Source: Staphylotrichum longicolle (Eukaryota > Ascomycota > Sordariomycetes > Sordariales > Chaetomiaceae). From it: DNA of 64,000 nucleotides. Below the pieces are notes generated by a model, which was given only the letters and a program-made list of their open reading frames with translations, searched no databases and had not been told where the DNA came from. Location of the stretch: positions 3,906,001 through 3,970,000 of the forward strand of contig JAHCVI010000003.1 of NCBI GenBank assembly GCA_019096155.1. Direction: 5' to 3'. The number at the start of each line of letters is the position of its first letter. Within the stretch, counting starts at the first letter, position 1. Below are positions 1 to 11,544 of the stretch, piece by piece. Position numbers and translations under genes: made by a program.

Positions 1-118
1 GCCGCGTTTTAAGCAAGGCCGAGCTCTTGTAAGCGGTACTCCCAAGATGCCAGCGCTTTCCCACTCGCACCAGTCTACCAGCCTATGACTCTATCGACGT
101 AGAGCATCGCAGCCCAGC

Positions 119-1057
119 ATGTCCGAACGCATCAGCCAGATCTCCCGCCAGCTCAACTACCCCAAGGGGCTTCTCGCGGGCCAGGTCGCCATCATCACCG
201 GGTCTGGCCAAGGCATTGGCGCCGAGTGCGCGAGGTTGTTTGCCAACGAGGGCGCAAAGGTGGTCGTGTCGGACATCGACGCCGCCAAAGCCGAGGACGT
301 GGCCGGCAAGATCCGCGCCAGCGGTGGCCAGGCATTAGCTGTCGCCGGCGACCTGCTCAAGGACGAGTGTATCACGGACCTCGTCAAGAAGGCAGCCGAC
401 TTTGGCAACGGCAAGATCCACACATCGTCACAATGCCGGCTTCACCTGGGACGCCGTCATCCACAAGGCAAGCTCACCCCCCGTCTCAACCACTGCAACT
501 GCCCAGACGAGACTCGGTTGACTGACACGCGCCCTCAGATGACGGATAAGCAATGGGACACGATGCTTAATATGCACGGCACCGTGCCCTTCAAGCTGAT
601 CCGGGCCGCGGCCCCCTACTTCCGCGTCAAAGACGGCGAGCCGCGCAACATTATCAACATCTCGTCCACCTCGGGCCTGCACGGCAACGCGGGCCAGCTG
701 AACTACGCCATGGCCAAGGCCGGCGTTGTCGGCCTGAGCAAGACCATCGCCAAGGAATGGGGCCCTGCGTACGGTGTGCGCGCCAACACCATCGCGTTCG
801 GCCACATCGAGACGCGGTTGACGGCCAACAAGGAGATCGGCGCCTTCGTCGAGGTCGACGGGCAAAAGGTGGCGCTGGGGATTCCCGAGAAGCAGAAGAG
901 CGCGGCGGCTGCTGCCGGGCTGCTGCATGCCGACATCCCGCTGCGCAGGCCCGGGACGGCCACCGAGGCGGCGAGCGCCGTGCTGGCCATTGCGTCGCCG
1001 CTGAGCTCGTACATCAGCGGGCAGACGATCAGCGTGACGGGCGGGCGGAATATCTGA
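119..1057 (+). CDS. Short-chain dehydrogenase/reductase (FabG-like), frame broken at the NNAG motif
   Basis: Classical SDR that would oxidise or reduce a small carbonyl/alcohol with NAD(P)(H); substrate unknown. Visible motifs: the Rossmann glycine motif TGSGQGIG near residue 29, a serine in NISSTSG, the catalytic Y-A-M-A-K, and a C-terminal SVTGGR typical of FabG-like enzymes. The gene has an intron at 468-538 with a GC donor (GCAAGC), a CTGAC branch site and a CTCAG acceptor, resuming at MTDKQWD. Just before it, the expected IVNNAG motif is scrambled: two extra bases at 422-423 and one missing A near 430 shift the frame twice (net +1). The whole region reads as one open frame only because 71 intron bases plus 1 make a multiple of three, so unspliced gene calls would include about 39 false residues. 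Family confidence is high; intactness is uncertain. Confidence 0.8.
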   Translation: MSERISQISRQLNYPKGLLAGQVAIITGSGQGIGAECARLFANEGAKVVVSDIDAAKAEDVAGKIRASGGQALAVAGDLLKDECITDLVKKAADFGNGKIHTSSQCRLHLGRRHPQGKLTPRLNHCNCPDETRLTDTRPQMTDKQWDTMLNMHGTVPFKLIRAAAPYFRVKDGEPRNIINISSTSGLHGNAGQLNYAMAKAGVVGLSKTIAKEWGPAYGVRANTIAFGHIETRLTANKEIGAFVEVDGQKVALGIPEKQKSAAAAAGLLHADIPLRRPGTATEAASAVLAIASPLSSYISGQTISVTGGRNI

Positions 1058-1256
1058 GGTAGTGAGTGACGTGGAGGATGAGACAACCCTATTCAATTGC
1101 ATCGAAACCACAAAACGCCCACGTAGAACCAGCTTTCCACATTCTTTGTTGTTGTACATTAACCCCTTTTGCCCACCGTTCGTTGGTATCTCTCAAGAAT
1201 TAATTGCCCGCCCAACCACCTCCCCTTCCCGCGCCCCCCCCCTCTTTCCCTCCCCT

Positions 1257-2091
1257 TCAAATCGACCACCACAGCTGCAGCACCCCCTTCGCATACTCGA
1301 CAATCTCCTCCCCGCCCAGCTTGCTGTCCCCGTACACCCGGTCCACAAACGAAATCGGCACCTCCCCGATGCTGTACCCCTTCGCCTTGGCCGTCACCGC
1401 CAGCGCCATCTGCATCGTGAACCCGCGCGCGTCCGTGCTTTCAAACAGCTTCTCCAGCACCCCCCTCTTGTACAGCCGGAAGCTCCCCGTCAGGTCGCTC
1501 ACGCCGGGCCGGAGCACCGTGTCCGCAAAAATGTTGGCGCCCTTGCTCGTCAGCTTGCGCTTCAGGTCCCAGCCGTACACGCCGCCGTCGCCCGCGTAGC
1601 GCGTGCCCGTGACGATGTCGTAGTCGTGCGCCTTCTGCAGCGCGATCATCTGCGGGATGAACTTGGGGTGGTGGCTGAAGTCGGCGTCCATGATGATGAT
1701 GTGGTTGCCGCGCGCGAACTGCAGGCCGTGCACGTAGGCCGTGCCCAGCCCCAGCTTGCCCGACCGGCACTGCAGCTGCACGTGCGGGTGGTAGGCCTTG
1801 ACGAGCTGCTTGGCCACCTCCTGCGTGCCGTCGGGCGAGCCGTCGTCGACGATGACGAGGTCCCAGTCGATGTTTCTGGTGGGTCACAGTGGTTAGTTTG
1901 GAAGGACTACAGGGCAAGACGGGAAGGGACGGAAAAAAAAGGGGAAGGGGGGGGAGGTCTGGGGAAACGTACTGCTCGGTAAAGGTGCGGTTGAGCAGCC
2001 AGGTGATGATGGGCAGGTTCTGGCGCTCGTTGAAGGTGGGCAGGATCACCGAGTAGGTGTCCTTTCCAGACGACGGTTTTGAGGGCGCCAT
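1257..2091 (-). CDS. DPM1: Dolichol-phosphate mannosyltransferase catalytic subunit
   Basis: Transfers mannose from GDP-mannose to dolichyl phosphate at the ER membrane, supplying N-glycan, GPI-anchor and O-mannosyl synthesis. Exons on the minus strand are 1973-2091 and 1257-1875, giving 245 aa; the 97-nt intron has GTACGT donor and CCACCAG acceptor and joins TEQ to NIDWDL. GT-A glycosyltransferase 2 features: VILPTFNERQNLP at the N-terminus, VDDGSPDGT across the junction region, and the metal-binding MDADFSHHP. The protein ends soon after KGVLQLWWSI and has no C-terminal membrane helix, so it belongs to the human/S. pombe class that needs Dpm2/Dpm3 partners rather than the single-subunit yeast class. 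It converges with the dehydrogenase at 119-1057. Confidence 0.95.
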
Positions 2092-2696
2092 TGTTTGTGT
2101 GTTGCGGGGCGGCAATGGGATGGGGATGGTGGTGGGTGGTGGGTGGTGGGTGATGCGGTTGTGAAGCAGTGCGAGATTGAGGAAAGTTGAACGTCAAGCC
2201 AAAGCTCACCCCAGGAGGTGGCCACTGGCCAGTCTGGCCCGACGCGACACGAGCAGGGGTTCTCCTTAATGAGTGCGCGCTAGCGGCTCATTGCCTGCCG
2301 GGGTAATTTGCATCTCAACTCTTCAGGTTGCCAAGAAATTCTATCATCATCACTCAGTTCTCAGAACACATCTTCACTTTTGACGTTTTGCGATGCCCGG
2401 ATCAAATCTCGAAAAAAAAAAAAAAAAGAATCATATGCAATATCTCCACCACTCATACGTCTGGGTATCCAAATTCGCTACTAGCCCTGCGGCCAGGCCC
2501 CAACCATAACCCTCCTCCTCTCGAATCGCCTTCTCAACGAAATACCTCGTCCTCCTTCTCAAGCTCGCAAATCGACGTCGCTCTTCATCCATCAAACGAA
2601 TTACTAAAGCACTGAGCATTCCTACACGGCCCAGCATGGCCGAGAGGAAGCCTTCATCATCGACATAACAGTCATGTCTCGTTTGTTTTGTCAGGG
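2092..2696. other. Intergenic: DPM1 promoter side and 3' side of the ENA ATPase
   Basis: Holds the upstream region of DPM1 and the 3' flank of the ATPase gene. A GGTGGGT-rich repeat lies at about 2123-2152 just above the DPM1 start, and an A-tract lies near 2410-2427. No gene is supported. Confidence 0.6.
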
Positions 2697-2720
2697 CTAC
2701 ACCGGCGGCAGCGAGTTCGT

Positions 2721-2751
<31 letters not shown>

Positions 2752-5700
2752 GTCGTCGCCGGCGTCAATCCGCCGCTCGACTGCGCCCGCGACTTGGACT
2801 CGGTTCGCCCAAAGCTCATGGTCCGGCCCGCGCTGAGCCAGCCCTTGATGTGCCCGAGCCCCATGCTCTTGTAGAACTTCTTGGCGCCCTCCTCGCCCTG
2901 CGACCAGGTGCCCTGCACCACCTTGTGGTCGTCGAGGATGTTGAGCCGGCGCTTGACAAACTTCCACGCCTCGATGCCAAACACGTAGATGATGGTCATG
3001 CCGATGACGACGCCCCACTCCCAGCTGATGGACGTGTGCTTGAACACGTCCCGGTTGAGGTACGGGATGTACACGGTCGGGAACACGCTGACCAGCCCGA
3101 TGAGCACCGCCCAGAAGAGGAAGCGGTTGTTGTACAGGTCCTTGAAGAGCGGGAACCGGGACTCGTCGTCCGGGTTCAGCCGGAACATGGACCGCCGGAT
3201 GTCCTTGAACTCCCACGCGCTGAGCAGGATGAGCCACGTGAGCTCGGCGAAGACGGCCGCCCGCGCCCGGAAGACGGCGTTGCACGACTCCGAGTACATG
3301 CGGTTGCAGTCGTGGCCGAGGTTGCCGTCGTACATGCCGTAGACGACAATCACGAAGGTCATGAGCGTGCAGGTGCCCATCAGCAGGCCGTACACCATCA
3401 TGTCGGCGAGGATCTGGTTGGTGAACACGCCGCGCCGCTTGTCGTGCGGCGGCTTGCGCATCACCTCAGCGCTGGCCTTCTCCCGGCCCAGCCCGAAGGC
3501 GGGGAACGACGACGTGACCATGTTGATCCAGAGGATCTCGAGCGGCGAGATGGGGAACACCGACAGCCCGGCCTGGTCCTGGAACCCCAGGCCCGCGATC
3601 AGCAAGATGACCTCGCCCACGTTGCTGCTCAGCAGGTGCAGCACAAACTTCTGGATGTTCTCAAACATCCGCCGCCCTTCCTTGATCGCCGCGACGATAC
3701 TGTTGAACTTGTCGTCCGTCAGCACGATCTTGGCCGCCGACTTGGCCACGTCGCTGCCGGACCCCATCGCGATGCCCACGTCGGCCCGGCTCAGCGACGG
3801 CGCGTCGTTGACGCCGTCGCCCGTCATGGCCATGAAGGCGTTGCGCCGCCGCAGCGCCTCCACCATGCGCGACTTGGTCTCGGGCGCGCACCGCGCGATC
3901 ACCAGCGGCAGCTCCTCGAGCGCGTCGATCTCGGCCTCGCTCATCTTGTCGAAGTCGGTCGCCTTCATCACCATGGTGCCCGCCACGCTCGCCGGGAACA
4001 CGCCCATGTTGTCCGGGATGATGCCCACCTCCTTGGCGATCGCCTTGGCCGTCTCCGGGTGGTCGCCCGTCAGCATGTGCACCTTGATGCCGGCCTTGGA
4101 GCACTCGAAGATGGAGGGCGACGTCTCGCGCCGCGGCGGGTCGTAGATGCCCGCCAGCCCGAGCAGGACGAGGTCCTTTTCGACCGCCGCGCGGGCCGCG
4201 TCCTCGGCCTTGTCCGAGTCGGCGTCGGAAGACGACGCCCCCGCGGTGCCGTCGTTCTGCCCGGGCACGTACTGGCCCTGCCAGGGGCGGTAGGCCACGG
4301 CCAGCACGCGCTGGCCGAGCGAGGCGAAGCTGGTCATCTGGGCGAGGATCTTGTCCTTCACCTCGGCCGTCATGGGTTCCTGGGCGTCGCCGGTGCCGAC
4401 AAAGGCGCAGAGGTCCAGGATGCGCTCGACCGCGCCCTTGGTGAAGACGATGCTGTTGCCGGCGTCGAGGTCGGCGTCGTTGTCCGCCGGCACGTTGTAC
4501 ACGACCGACATGCGCTTGATGGAGCTGTCGAAGGGGAACTCGGCGATCTGCTTCCAGCCCGTGGCCTCGATGGCCTTCTTGTTGCGGTCGTAGCGGTGGG
4601 CAAAGACCTGGAGCGCGATCTCGGTGGGCTCGCCCGTCGTCTTCCAGGCCGTCTCGCCCTCGTCGTAGCGGACAGTCGCGAGGTTGCAGAGCCCGGCCGA
4701 GAGCAGAAACAGGCGCAGCTCGGGGGTCATGGGCGCCATCTTGGACTGCTGCTGCGTAGGCGGGTTGAGCTTCTCGTCGGGCACGCCGTCGAACTTGATG
4801 GCCTGCGTGGTGCGCTCCTCGTCGAAGTCGCGCTTCTTTTCTTCGGTGTGCTGCCGGTCGCCCACGGTGCCCTTGTACGGGTCGTTGGGGTCGGCTGAGC
4901 CCGTCACGGTGAGGATGGTCGACGGCGGCAGCCAGACCTTCTTGACGATCATGGCGCCCTGCGTCAGGGTGCCCGTCTTGTCCGAGCAGATGTTGGTGAC
5001 GCCGCCAAGGGCTTCGAGAGCAGAGAGATCACTGATAACGACGGTTAGCACCGTTTCTCTCATAAAATTTAGGACAAAAAGTAGGAACTTACCGGACGAC
5101 CACATTCGCCTTTCTCATCACCGTCGTGGCCACCACCATCGAGATGGTCAACACCGCCACCAGCGACTCGGGGATGATGGCAATGCCCGTCGAGATGGCA
5201 TAAATCACCACCTCCTTCGGCAGCGGGCTCACAAACTTGTTGACGCCAAACACGATCACGGCCAGCAGCAGCGCGCAGAAGAACAAAAAGTACGCCAGCT
5301 TCGCCAGCTTGATCTGCAGCGGCGTCCCCTCGGTCAGGCCCAGAAACTTGCCCAGGAAATCATACGTCCGGCGCACCGCGCCCTTGATGGGCTGCGCCTT
5401 GCCGTACTTTTTCCAGTTCATCGACCGGCCGGCCTTGCGGTGCTTCTTGTTGGTCGAGGCCGCGATCTTGCCCACCTCGGTCTGCATGCCCGTGGCGACG
5501 ACGATGCCGCGCCCGCGGCCCTTGCGCACGATGGTGGTGGCGTAGGCCATGTTGATGCGGTCCGCGATGCCGACCTCGTCCTCGGTCGTCGCGGGCTTGC
5601 CGTCGGCATGGCCCGGGATCGTGATGTCGTTGGCCGTCTGCTTGTCCACGGGGATGGCCTCGCCCGTGAGCGACGACTCGTCGCAGTTGAGGTTCATGGC

Positions 5701-6356
5701 CTCGAAGAGGCGCAGGTCCGCGGGCACCGTGTCGCCCATTTTCAGGTTGACAATGTCGCCGGGGACTACTTCGGCGCTTGGGGAGGGGGGAGAAGAAGGG
5801 TTAGTCGCTGTTGGGAGAGAAAAAAAAAAGAGGGGGGACGCGCTAGGGGGAACACTCACTTGGGGATGACGACGGCCTTGCCGTCGCGGAGAACGCTGGC
5901 GCTGGGCGAGGAGAGGGCGCGCAGGGCGTCCATCTTCTTCTCAGCGCCATACTCCTGGTAAAAACCGATGGAGACGTTGAGCACAATGACGGCGGCCAAG
6001 ACGCCGCCTTCAATGTAGTCGGAGACGCCAAAGCTCAGGGCCATGGCGAAGAAGAGGACCTACACGACACCAAAGATTGGATGAGTACGAGGAAGGCCAA
6101 TGACGATGAGTGGGAAGGGAGTGAGTGTGAAAAAGGCAATGGGGCTACGCACCAGGATCATGGCATTGCAAAGCTGGCGGATGAAGATGGTATACCAGGC
6201 AATGCCGCCGCCCACGTCCAGCTCATTGGGGGGGTACTGTTGCTGCAGCTCGGCAGCCCGGGAGGAGGTCAGGCCCTTGTCGACATCTGTGCCGACGGCC
6301 TGCTCAACCTCCCGGACCGAGAGAAGAAAGGGATGGCGGGGGAACTCTGCAGCCAT
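2697..6356 (-). CDS. ENA-type (P-type IID) sodium/potassium efflux ATPase
   Basis: Plasma-membrane (or endomembrane) P-type ATPase pumping Na+ and/or K+ out of the cytosol; fungal ENA proteins are key to salt and alkaline tolerance. Exons on the minus strand: 6153-6356, 5860-6059, 5093-5776, 2697-5031; 1140 aa, close to the usual size. Seen in order: N-terminal cation-ATPase domain, first membrane helices (AMILVLFFAMALSFGV), actuator motif SLTGEAIP, helix 4 IAIIPESLVAVLT, phosphorylation motif SDKTGTLT with the Asp at about residue 380, hinge TGDGVNDAPSL, and C-terminal helices. All introns have good GTRNGT donors and YAG-type acceptors. Near the end lies a run of ten Gln encoded by an uninterrupted CAG tract. 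Assignment to class IID over SERCA/PMCA rests on overall sequence character. Confidence 0.93.
2722..2751 (-). repeat. CAG10 microsatellite coding poly-Gln
   Basis: Thirty bases of pure CAG (minus strand) encode ten Gln near the C-terminus of the ENA ATPase. Being uninterrupted, it is likely length-polymorphic. Confidence 0.95.
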
Positions 6357-8588
6357 CGGGTGAGGGCAAGGTCACTGCGAGCACACGGGACGAACAAGGC
6401 CTCGAGTGATGAGCACTTTGCTTCATTGGCGTGTGTGGGGGGACGGGGGTGGGAGGGCTCCGTCGCAGATTCGGGCTGCGAATTCTACGATCTCAAGCAA
6501 TTGGAGTCTTGTTGTTTGGGAGGTTCGGCTGGGGAGTTACGTATTACGACAAGGCCCATGGGGAATTGGGGTGGGCGATGCTTTGTTTAAGTAACCCAAG
6601 GCCGAGGTTCGGGGATTCTTGGGTCATCGGTTCGCTTGGCCACGCTGGGCGGCAGTCGTGCCCATTCTCTCACCGAATTCCGACGAGACGAGACGAAAAG
6701 CATGTTCGGCGCTCTGGGCCAAGAGAAAACCAAGACGTGTATCCCAGGCGTCGCCCGGTATCGAAGAGCAGTTCTGCGTGGCGGACGTCGTCGACGCCCC
6801 ACAGTGGGGGAGGGTTGAGCCTCTCAGGTGGTGCGGTGCTAGGGATAAGCTGCAAGCGGGTGGCGATGGGCCACAACGGCGTCATTACGTGACTCTTGGG
6901 ACGGCCTGGGGTCGTGTTGCCTTATGTCAGCAGCAGTGCAGCCGGCGCTCTGATAGGCCGCCGCGCCCGTCGAGAAAGTGGGGCGAGGGTCATCCGCTGT
7001 GGCGCCGAGTCTCGGCGATGCCTGGCTTCCTTGCTCCCACGCTTGGCGGCCCGGTTTTCCGTCTGCGGCGTCCCAGAAGTGGCCGAGTGCCCGGTGCGGG
7101 GCTCAGGGCGGTGTCCCCTGCCCGCTCGTTCCTCGCCTCATTCCGGGGGAACATGCCGCCGTAGCGGGGCGTCTGCGGGTTTGTACCGGGCTGAGCTGGG
7201 CGCACGTGGACAGCACTGGGAAACTGTCGTCTTGGCTCGTTGTTGGGCGCGGAGAGCTTGTCCCGTCTGATTCCGGTTGTTTCTGCGCCAGGCGGATACG
7301 AGTTCAATTGCAGTTTCTGTTTTGTGTGTGGGGGTGATCATGACATACATGACATGCTGGCGATTCGCGCCCGATCACGCAAAGGCCGTTGAGCGTGTGA
7401 GATGTTGGTTTGCTGTGAGCAATTCAGGTTGCCTGATCGGCCCTCGCCAAATTGCTGTTCCCGCTCGATTGTTCCATTGAGTCGCCGTAAAGCAAGGTTA
7501 AGCGAAGAGAGAGAAAGGAGGGTTTTGTAGGAATCGGCAGGTTTGATTGATTGCTGAGGTCTTTGCCAAAGCAGAGGGCTGTCACCGCGATTGATTCACA
7601 GCCACAAACCTTAAATTTCTAGCGCCCTGCCCGCTGAGGCCTTCAGGGAGCGGCGCGGATCCGGGCGTCGGGTCGGGCCCCATTGGCGACCGGCATCTCG
7701 ACGGCTGGCGCTGCTCCTGCTCCATGGAGCTCCACGGGATAGGTTGACAGCTTGGCCATGCCGTGAATTCGAGAGCCAGGATTGTGAAAAACTGGCTGCG
7801 GACCTTGGGAAAGAAACAAACCATTGCGTGCCAAAGATCATATCAACAACCTTCCTCTGCTTTCAATGCCTCCAAACGTCAGGAAGGGTCAGGTTCCATA
7901 AGCTCCCGACGTTGCTGTGCAGTCGACCTGGGAGGTTCCAGGGGGGTCCAGCGGAATGGCGTCATGGCATTACCAAATACCTTTGGTAAAGTACGGAGGA
8001 GGAGGGCCAGAAGTCGTGTCAACTCGTCGTGTCGAGGACAGAGTTGAAGCTCGGCAAAAGAAAACAAGGTTCGTCAAGGAAGCGTCTCGAAAGTGTGCGG
8101 CTCTCCCCGCGTTTGCTGTGCGGGCAGGACAGAATGGAACAGACTGAAAGCAGGTTGAGCCAGGCAGGGAACCCTCTGCCGCTCTGCGATGCAAGAGCCA
8201 CCTCGCTGAATATTCTGCACTGTGTGAGCGAGTCCCGACGGAGCGCTGATTTGCCTGTGTGACTGCATGCAATGGGACCTGTGAGAGGGACGGAACACAC
8301 GGTCAGTGATCTGTACCGTGTGCGATGGCGCGCTGTTACGGTATCCGGCTTTCGCAGCTTCCCCAACCTCGACCCTTTCCTCCCACTTCCTGTTCCATTT
8401 CTTCCAATTGTCCGCCCGTCCGCCCGTCCATCAATCTACCATCAGTTTCTCATCGGCGGACAGCTCGACCATCTCCAATTGACCGCCTTTGAACGCGCCA
8501 TCATCTCGCCGACCCTCCATCTCGAGCTAAATTGCGAGTTTGCCCCTCCTCCCATTTCGCGCCACTTCGCTGTTACGTCATATTCGCG
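6357..8588. other. Long divergent intergenic region
   Basis: 2.2 kb between two divergent starts, the ENA ATPase (-) and the AT-hook-like gene (+). Short open frames here are mutually overlapping, lack family character and have no splice logic. It most likely carries both promoters and 5' UTRs. Just upstream of 8589 the + strand becomes pyrimidine-rich (about 8360-8420), typical of fungal promoters. Confidence 0.5.
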
Positions 8589-9596
8589 ATGTCCGCCGAG
8601 ACCGAGAAAGGTGAGCTCCTGCCTCGACACACAGCCACAGCACGATTGTCAATCAATTGCCATTGAAACTCGGTCGCGTGATGGTATTCTTGACTTGCGC
8701 GCCTTGCTAGTGTTGGCTTGGTTGTTGTTGCGTTCACATTTGATAGCTATGCGATGCTGACACGGGGCCTTGGTGCCATGACCACCCCAGTCACCCAGCA
8801 GGAACAGCCCACCGGGCCGCCTGTCACCGCAGCGACCAGCGTCGCTGAGATTCCTGCCCCCGAACCCCCTTCAAAGACGGAGGAGAAGCCAGCGGGGGAG
8901 AAGGTCGTGCAGGCCGACCTTGGCCCTGCCGAGCCCGCCGCCGAGTCTGGGCCCGCTCCGGCCACGAATGGCGGGGCTGACGAGTCCAAGCCAGCATCGA
9001 CTGAGGCCGCTGAGCCCGCCACGCTGCCAACCGCTCCCCCAGCCGTAGAGACTAAGGAGACGAACGGCGCCGCCAAACCGGCCGAGGAGGCCGGGTCGGA
9101 GGCCACCGGCCCCTCTGTCACAGCGGAACCCGCCGACGAGAAGCCCGCGGAGACAGTAGCTGAAGCGACCAAGCCCACAGAGCCCGCCCCCGGCGAGCAA
9201 GCCCCCGCCGCAGCGGCCACCAGTGCCAATGGCGAAGCTCCCAAGCCGACCGACAACGACACTGAGATGAAGGATGCCCCTACAGCCTCAGCCGAAACCG
9301 TGACAGAGGATGGCGTCACTGCACCAGTCGGCGCCGTCGACAACAAGCGCAAAGTTGACGAGGCACTTGGTCCCGATGCCGATGCCGATGCCAAAGCCAG
9401 TGGCAAAAAGGCCAAGACCGCCGAGGGGGAGACGGTGGAGGCGGTTGCCCCGACCAAGGCAGATGCGGCGGAGACCAACGGGGGCGGAGCCGCTCCTGCC
9501 AAGAAAGGGGGCCGGCCGAAGAAGAAGCCGGGCAAGCCCGCCCCGGCGGTGGGCAGGACGGAGCGCAAGACCAGGAGTCAGGGGCCGGCCGTTTAA
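8589..9596 (+). CDS. Disordered Ala/Pro/Glu-rich protein with AT-hook-like basic tail
   Basis: Exons 8589-8610 and 8791-9596 give 275 aa starting MSAETEKVTQQEQ. The 180-nt intron has donor GTGAGC, a GCTGACAC branch site and a CCCCAG acceptor. Almost the whole protein is low-complexity A/P/E/T/K sequence with no folded domain visible. Near the C-terminus the charge switches to basic, with GGRPKKKPGKP resembling an AT-hook (GRP core), preceded by KKAKTAEGE-like stretches that could act as nuclear localisation signals. Inference: a nuclear, chromatin-associated disordered protein. No specific function can be assigned. The frame and splice are well supported by phase continuity; the only nearby in-frame alternative is a start inside the intron. 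Confidence 0.7.
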
Positions 9597-11544
9597 CTTG
9601 GTGGTTTTGAGGGTGAGGCAAGGATAGTTAGTGGCTTTGGGTGGCTTTGGGTGGTTTGCGATTTTTTTGGTTCTCTTTTTCTTTCTTTCCTTCTGTCTCA
9701 TTGGCTCCGGTCTTGGTATGGTGGCTGGCTGGTCAGTCCAAAATCTCGGTTGTTTATCTGTGAATTGTCTTTTCTGGATCTTGCCAGGACTTCGGTCTCT
9801 CACCGTTCTTCAGGTGACCATCGGGTTGTATCACAAATATAACGTCGTTTTGCATTTATTACATTTTGAACACTGAAATGCGTCATAAGACAACAACGTC
9901 CATGAGCAGCCGGAAGACATAAGTGAGAAAAGGCCGGGGCTACAACTCGGAAAGATGTTGCTTTTAAGTCAAAAGAAGCATCCAAGTCGATTGAAGCCAT
10001 CAGCTGCCTTCCTGACAGTGTTTTGACCTTTTGTCCAAGGCATTCATCAGCTCACAAGGTTCAGCCGCATGATACAACGGGCCACCCAGCCAGCCGCACC
10101 ACTCTGAGCTCCATACCGTATTTTGACGTTTCAATGTCTGTGTTGTGTTTCCCGCTCCCGTATGAATAGATGATATCTTGATCAGTCGCGCGCCCGAACA
10201 GCCCAGATGTGGCGATCAGTGGGAAAACAGACGGCACAAATCAGATCAATCGCCCGATGTGGCAAAACTCGAGATCCGACGCCGTGGAATGGCTGGCGTC
10301 AGCACTGCGCGGATCGTCCAATCCTTGCAGGGACCCCTGAAATTTGTTTTTCTTTCATGGTTTATGCACCGCTCGTGGCCAGCAAAGAACCGGGCTGCTC
10401 TCACAAAGGGCAAGCCAACCTGGCTCTCGAAGTATAGAAAGAGAGAGTTGCGCTAGCTACGATGCCTCAATGCCAATGTGTACATACCAAGTACGTCAAC
10501 TGGCTAAAGTACACCAGCAAGAACTGCTAAGCTGGAACGGTCAAAGTGCTGCATCAACGGTTGCACACCTCCCTGAATCCAGAACTCGTATTCCCCGTCG
10601 GCGGTCCACCGGCCGGCTGGATGGTGGGGCACCGAGCTGGGGAGTCGGCTCATCCGGGGCCAGGTGGCAGTGCCAAAATAGAAACGGCCTGTGATCATTG
10701 GATCGCGTGCGCACTGCTGGGTCACAGCAGGCCCGTCAGACCCATCGAGTTCCCATCCTTTTCCATGTCTGTGATGTCGGACCGTTCAGGGGCACAAGCG
10801 GCCTCACAAATGCCGGGGCAGGGTCTGCTGTCGAGTTTACGGTATGGCTCGGGGGTTTTTAGTGTATGCATGGGGGAAGGAAAGAAACGAGCAGGAAATT
10901 TTGGGGGTCGCTTGTTTGGCGTCCTCTTGGCGCCAGTACTGGAACGGGATGTCTGCTTCCAGAACTCGCTCCAACTCCCCTGCTCACTCCTAGGACTTTC
11001 CAAAAACACCATTCCCAAGCCACACCATCTTTCTTGCGTCCTTTTGTTTGGGTGTGCTCGCGTGAGAAGACGTCGACTGCCGCTCGCTTTTTCCTGTCGA
11101 CTTCTTCTGCCGCTCTTTTTTTTTTCCTCCTCTGACGACCGACCTTGCTCCTCTCGCTCCGCTCTTCGACAACCCCGGCGACACCCTTGTCGATCTCGAA
11201 CACCGCCGGCCCGTCAGTCTGCGCCAGTCGTCGCCTTGGCGTTGATCCCTCCGTCGACAAAATACGTCACTCGCTTGAGCATCGCTTCCCACCCGTCTAT
11301 GGTCTAGAAAATTCAGGAGAGGTTATCGTGCTTTGTGTTGAAGGTTGACAGGCCCAAAACATATCAAGAGGAGGAACTGCGTAACGGAAAACCACACCGG
11401 ACGAACACCAGTTCGCCCAGACACGACAACCAGCTTGGTCACGATTCTCGATCCCTGGCTGCTCCGGCTGCCAGCCCGCACCTCTGGTCACAACTGCCTC
11501 CTTGATGCCCTCTGCGGGCATCAGAACTTGAACTCGAGCCGAAA
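9597..11544. other. Intergenic, probably 3' UTR plus promoter/5' UTR of the channel gene
   Basis: No protein family seen. About 11,040-11,200 is pyrimidine-rich (CTTTTT, TCTCGCTCCG), a pattern common just upstream of fungal transcripts, so the channel gene probably has a 5' UTR of several hundred bases. Confidence 0.5.

Noticed and set aside
2688..4898. 736-aa open frame on the + strand opposite the ENA ATPase
   Set aside because: Antisense shadow; rich in His/Arg/Asp/Val with no domain, and the minus-strand P-type ATPase is unambiguous.
8747..9568. 273-aa minus-strand frame opposite the AT-hook-like gene
   Set aside because: Its Ala/Gly/Ser/Val composition is the complement of the A/P/E-rich gene; no start context or splice signals.
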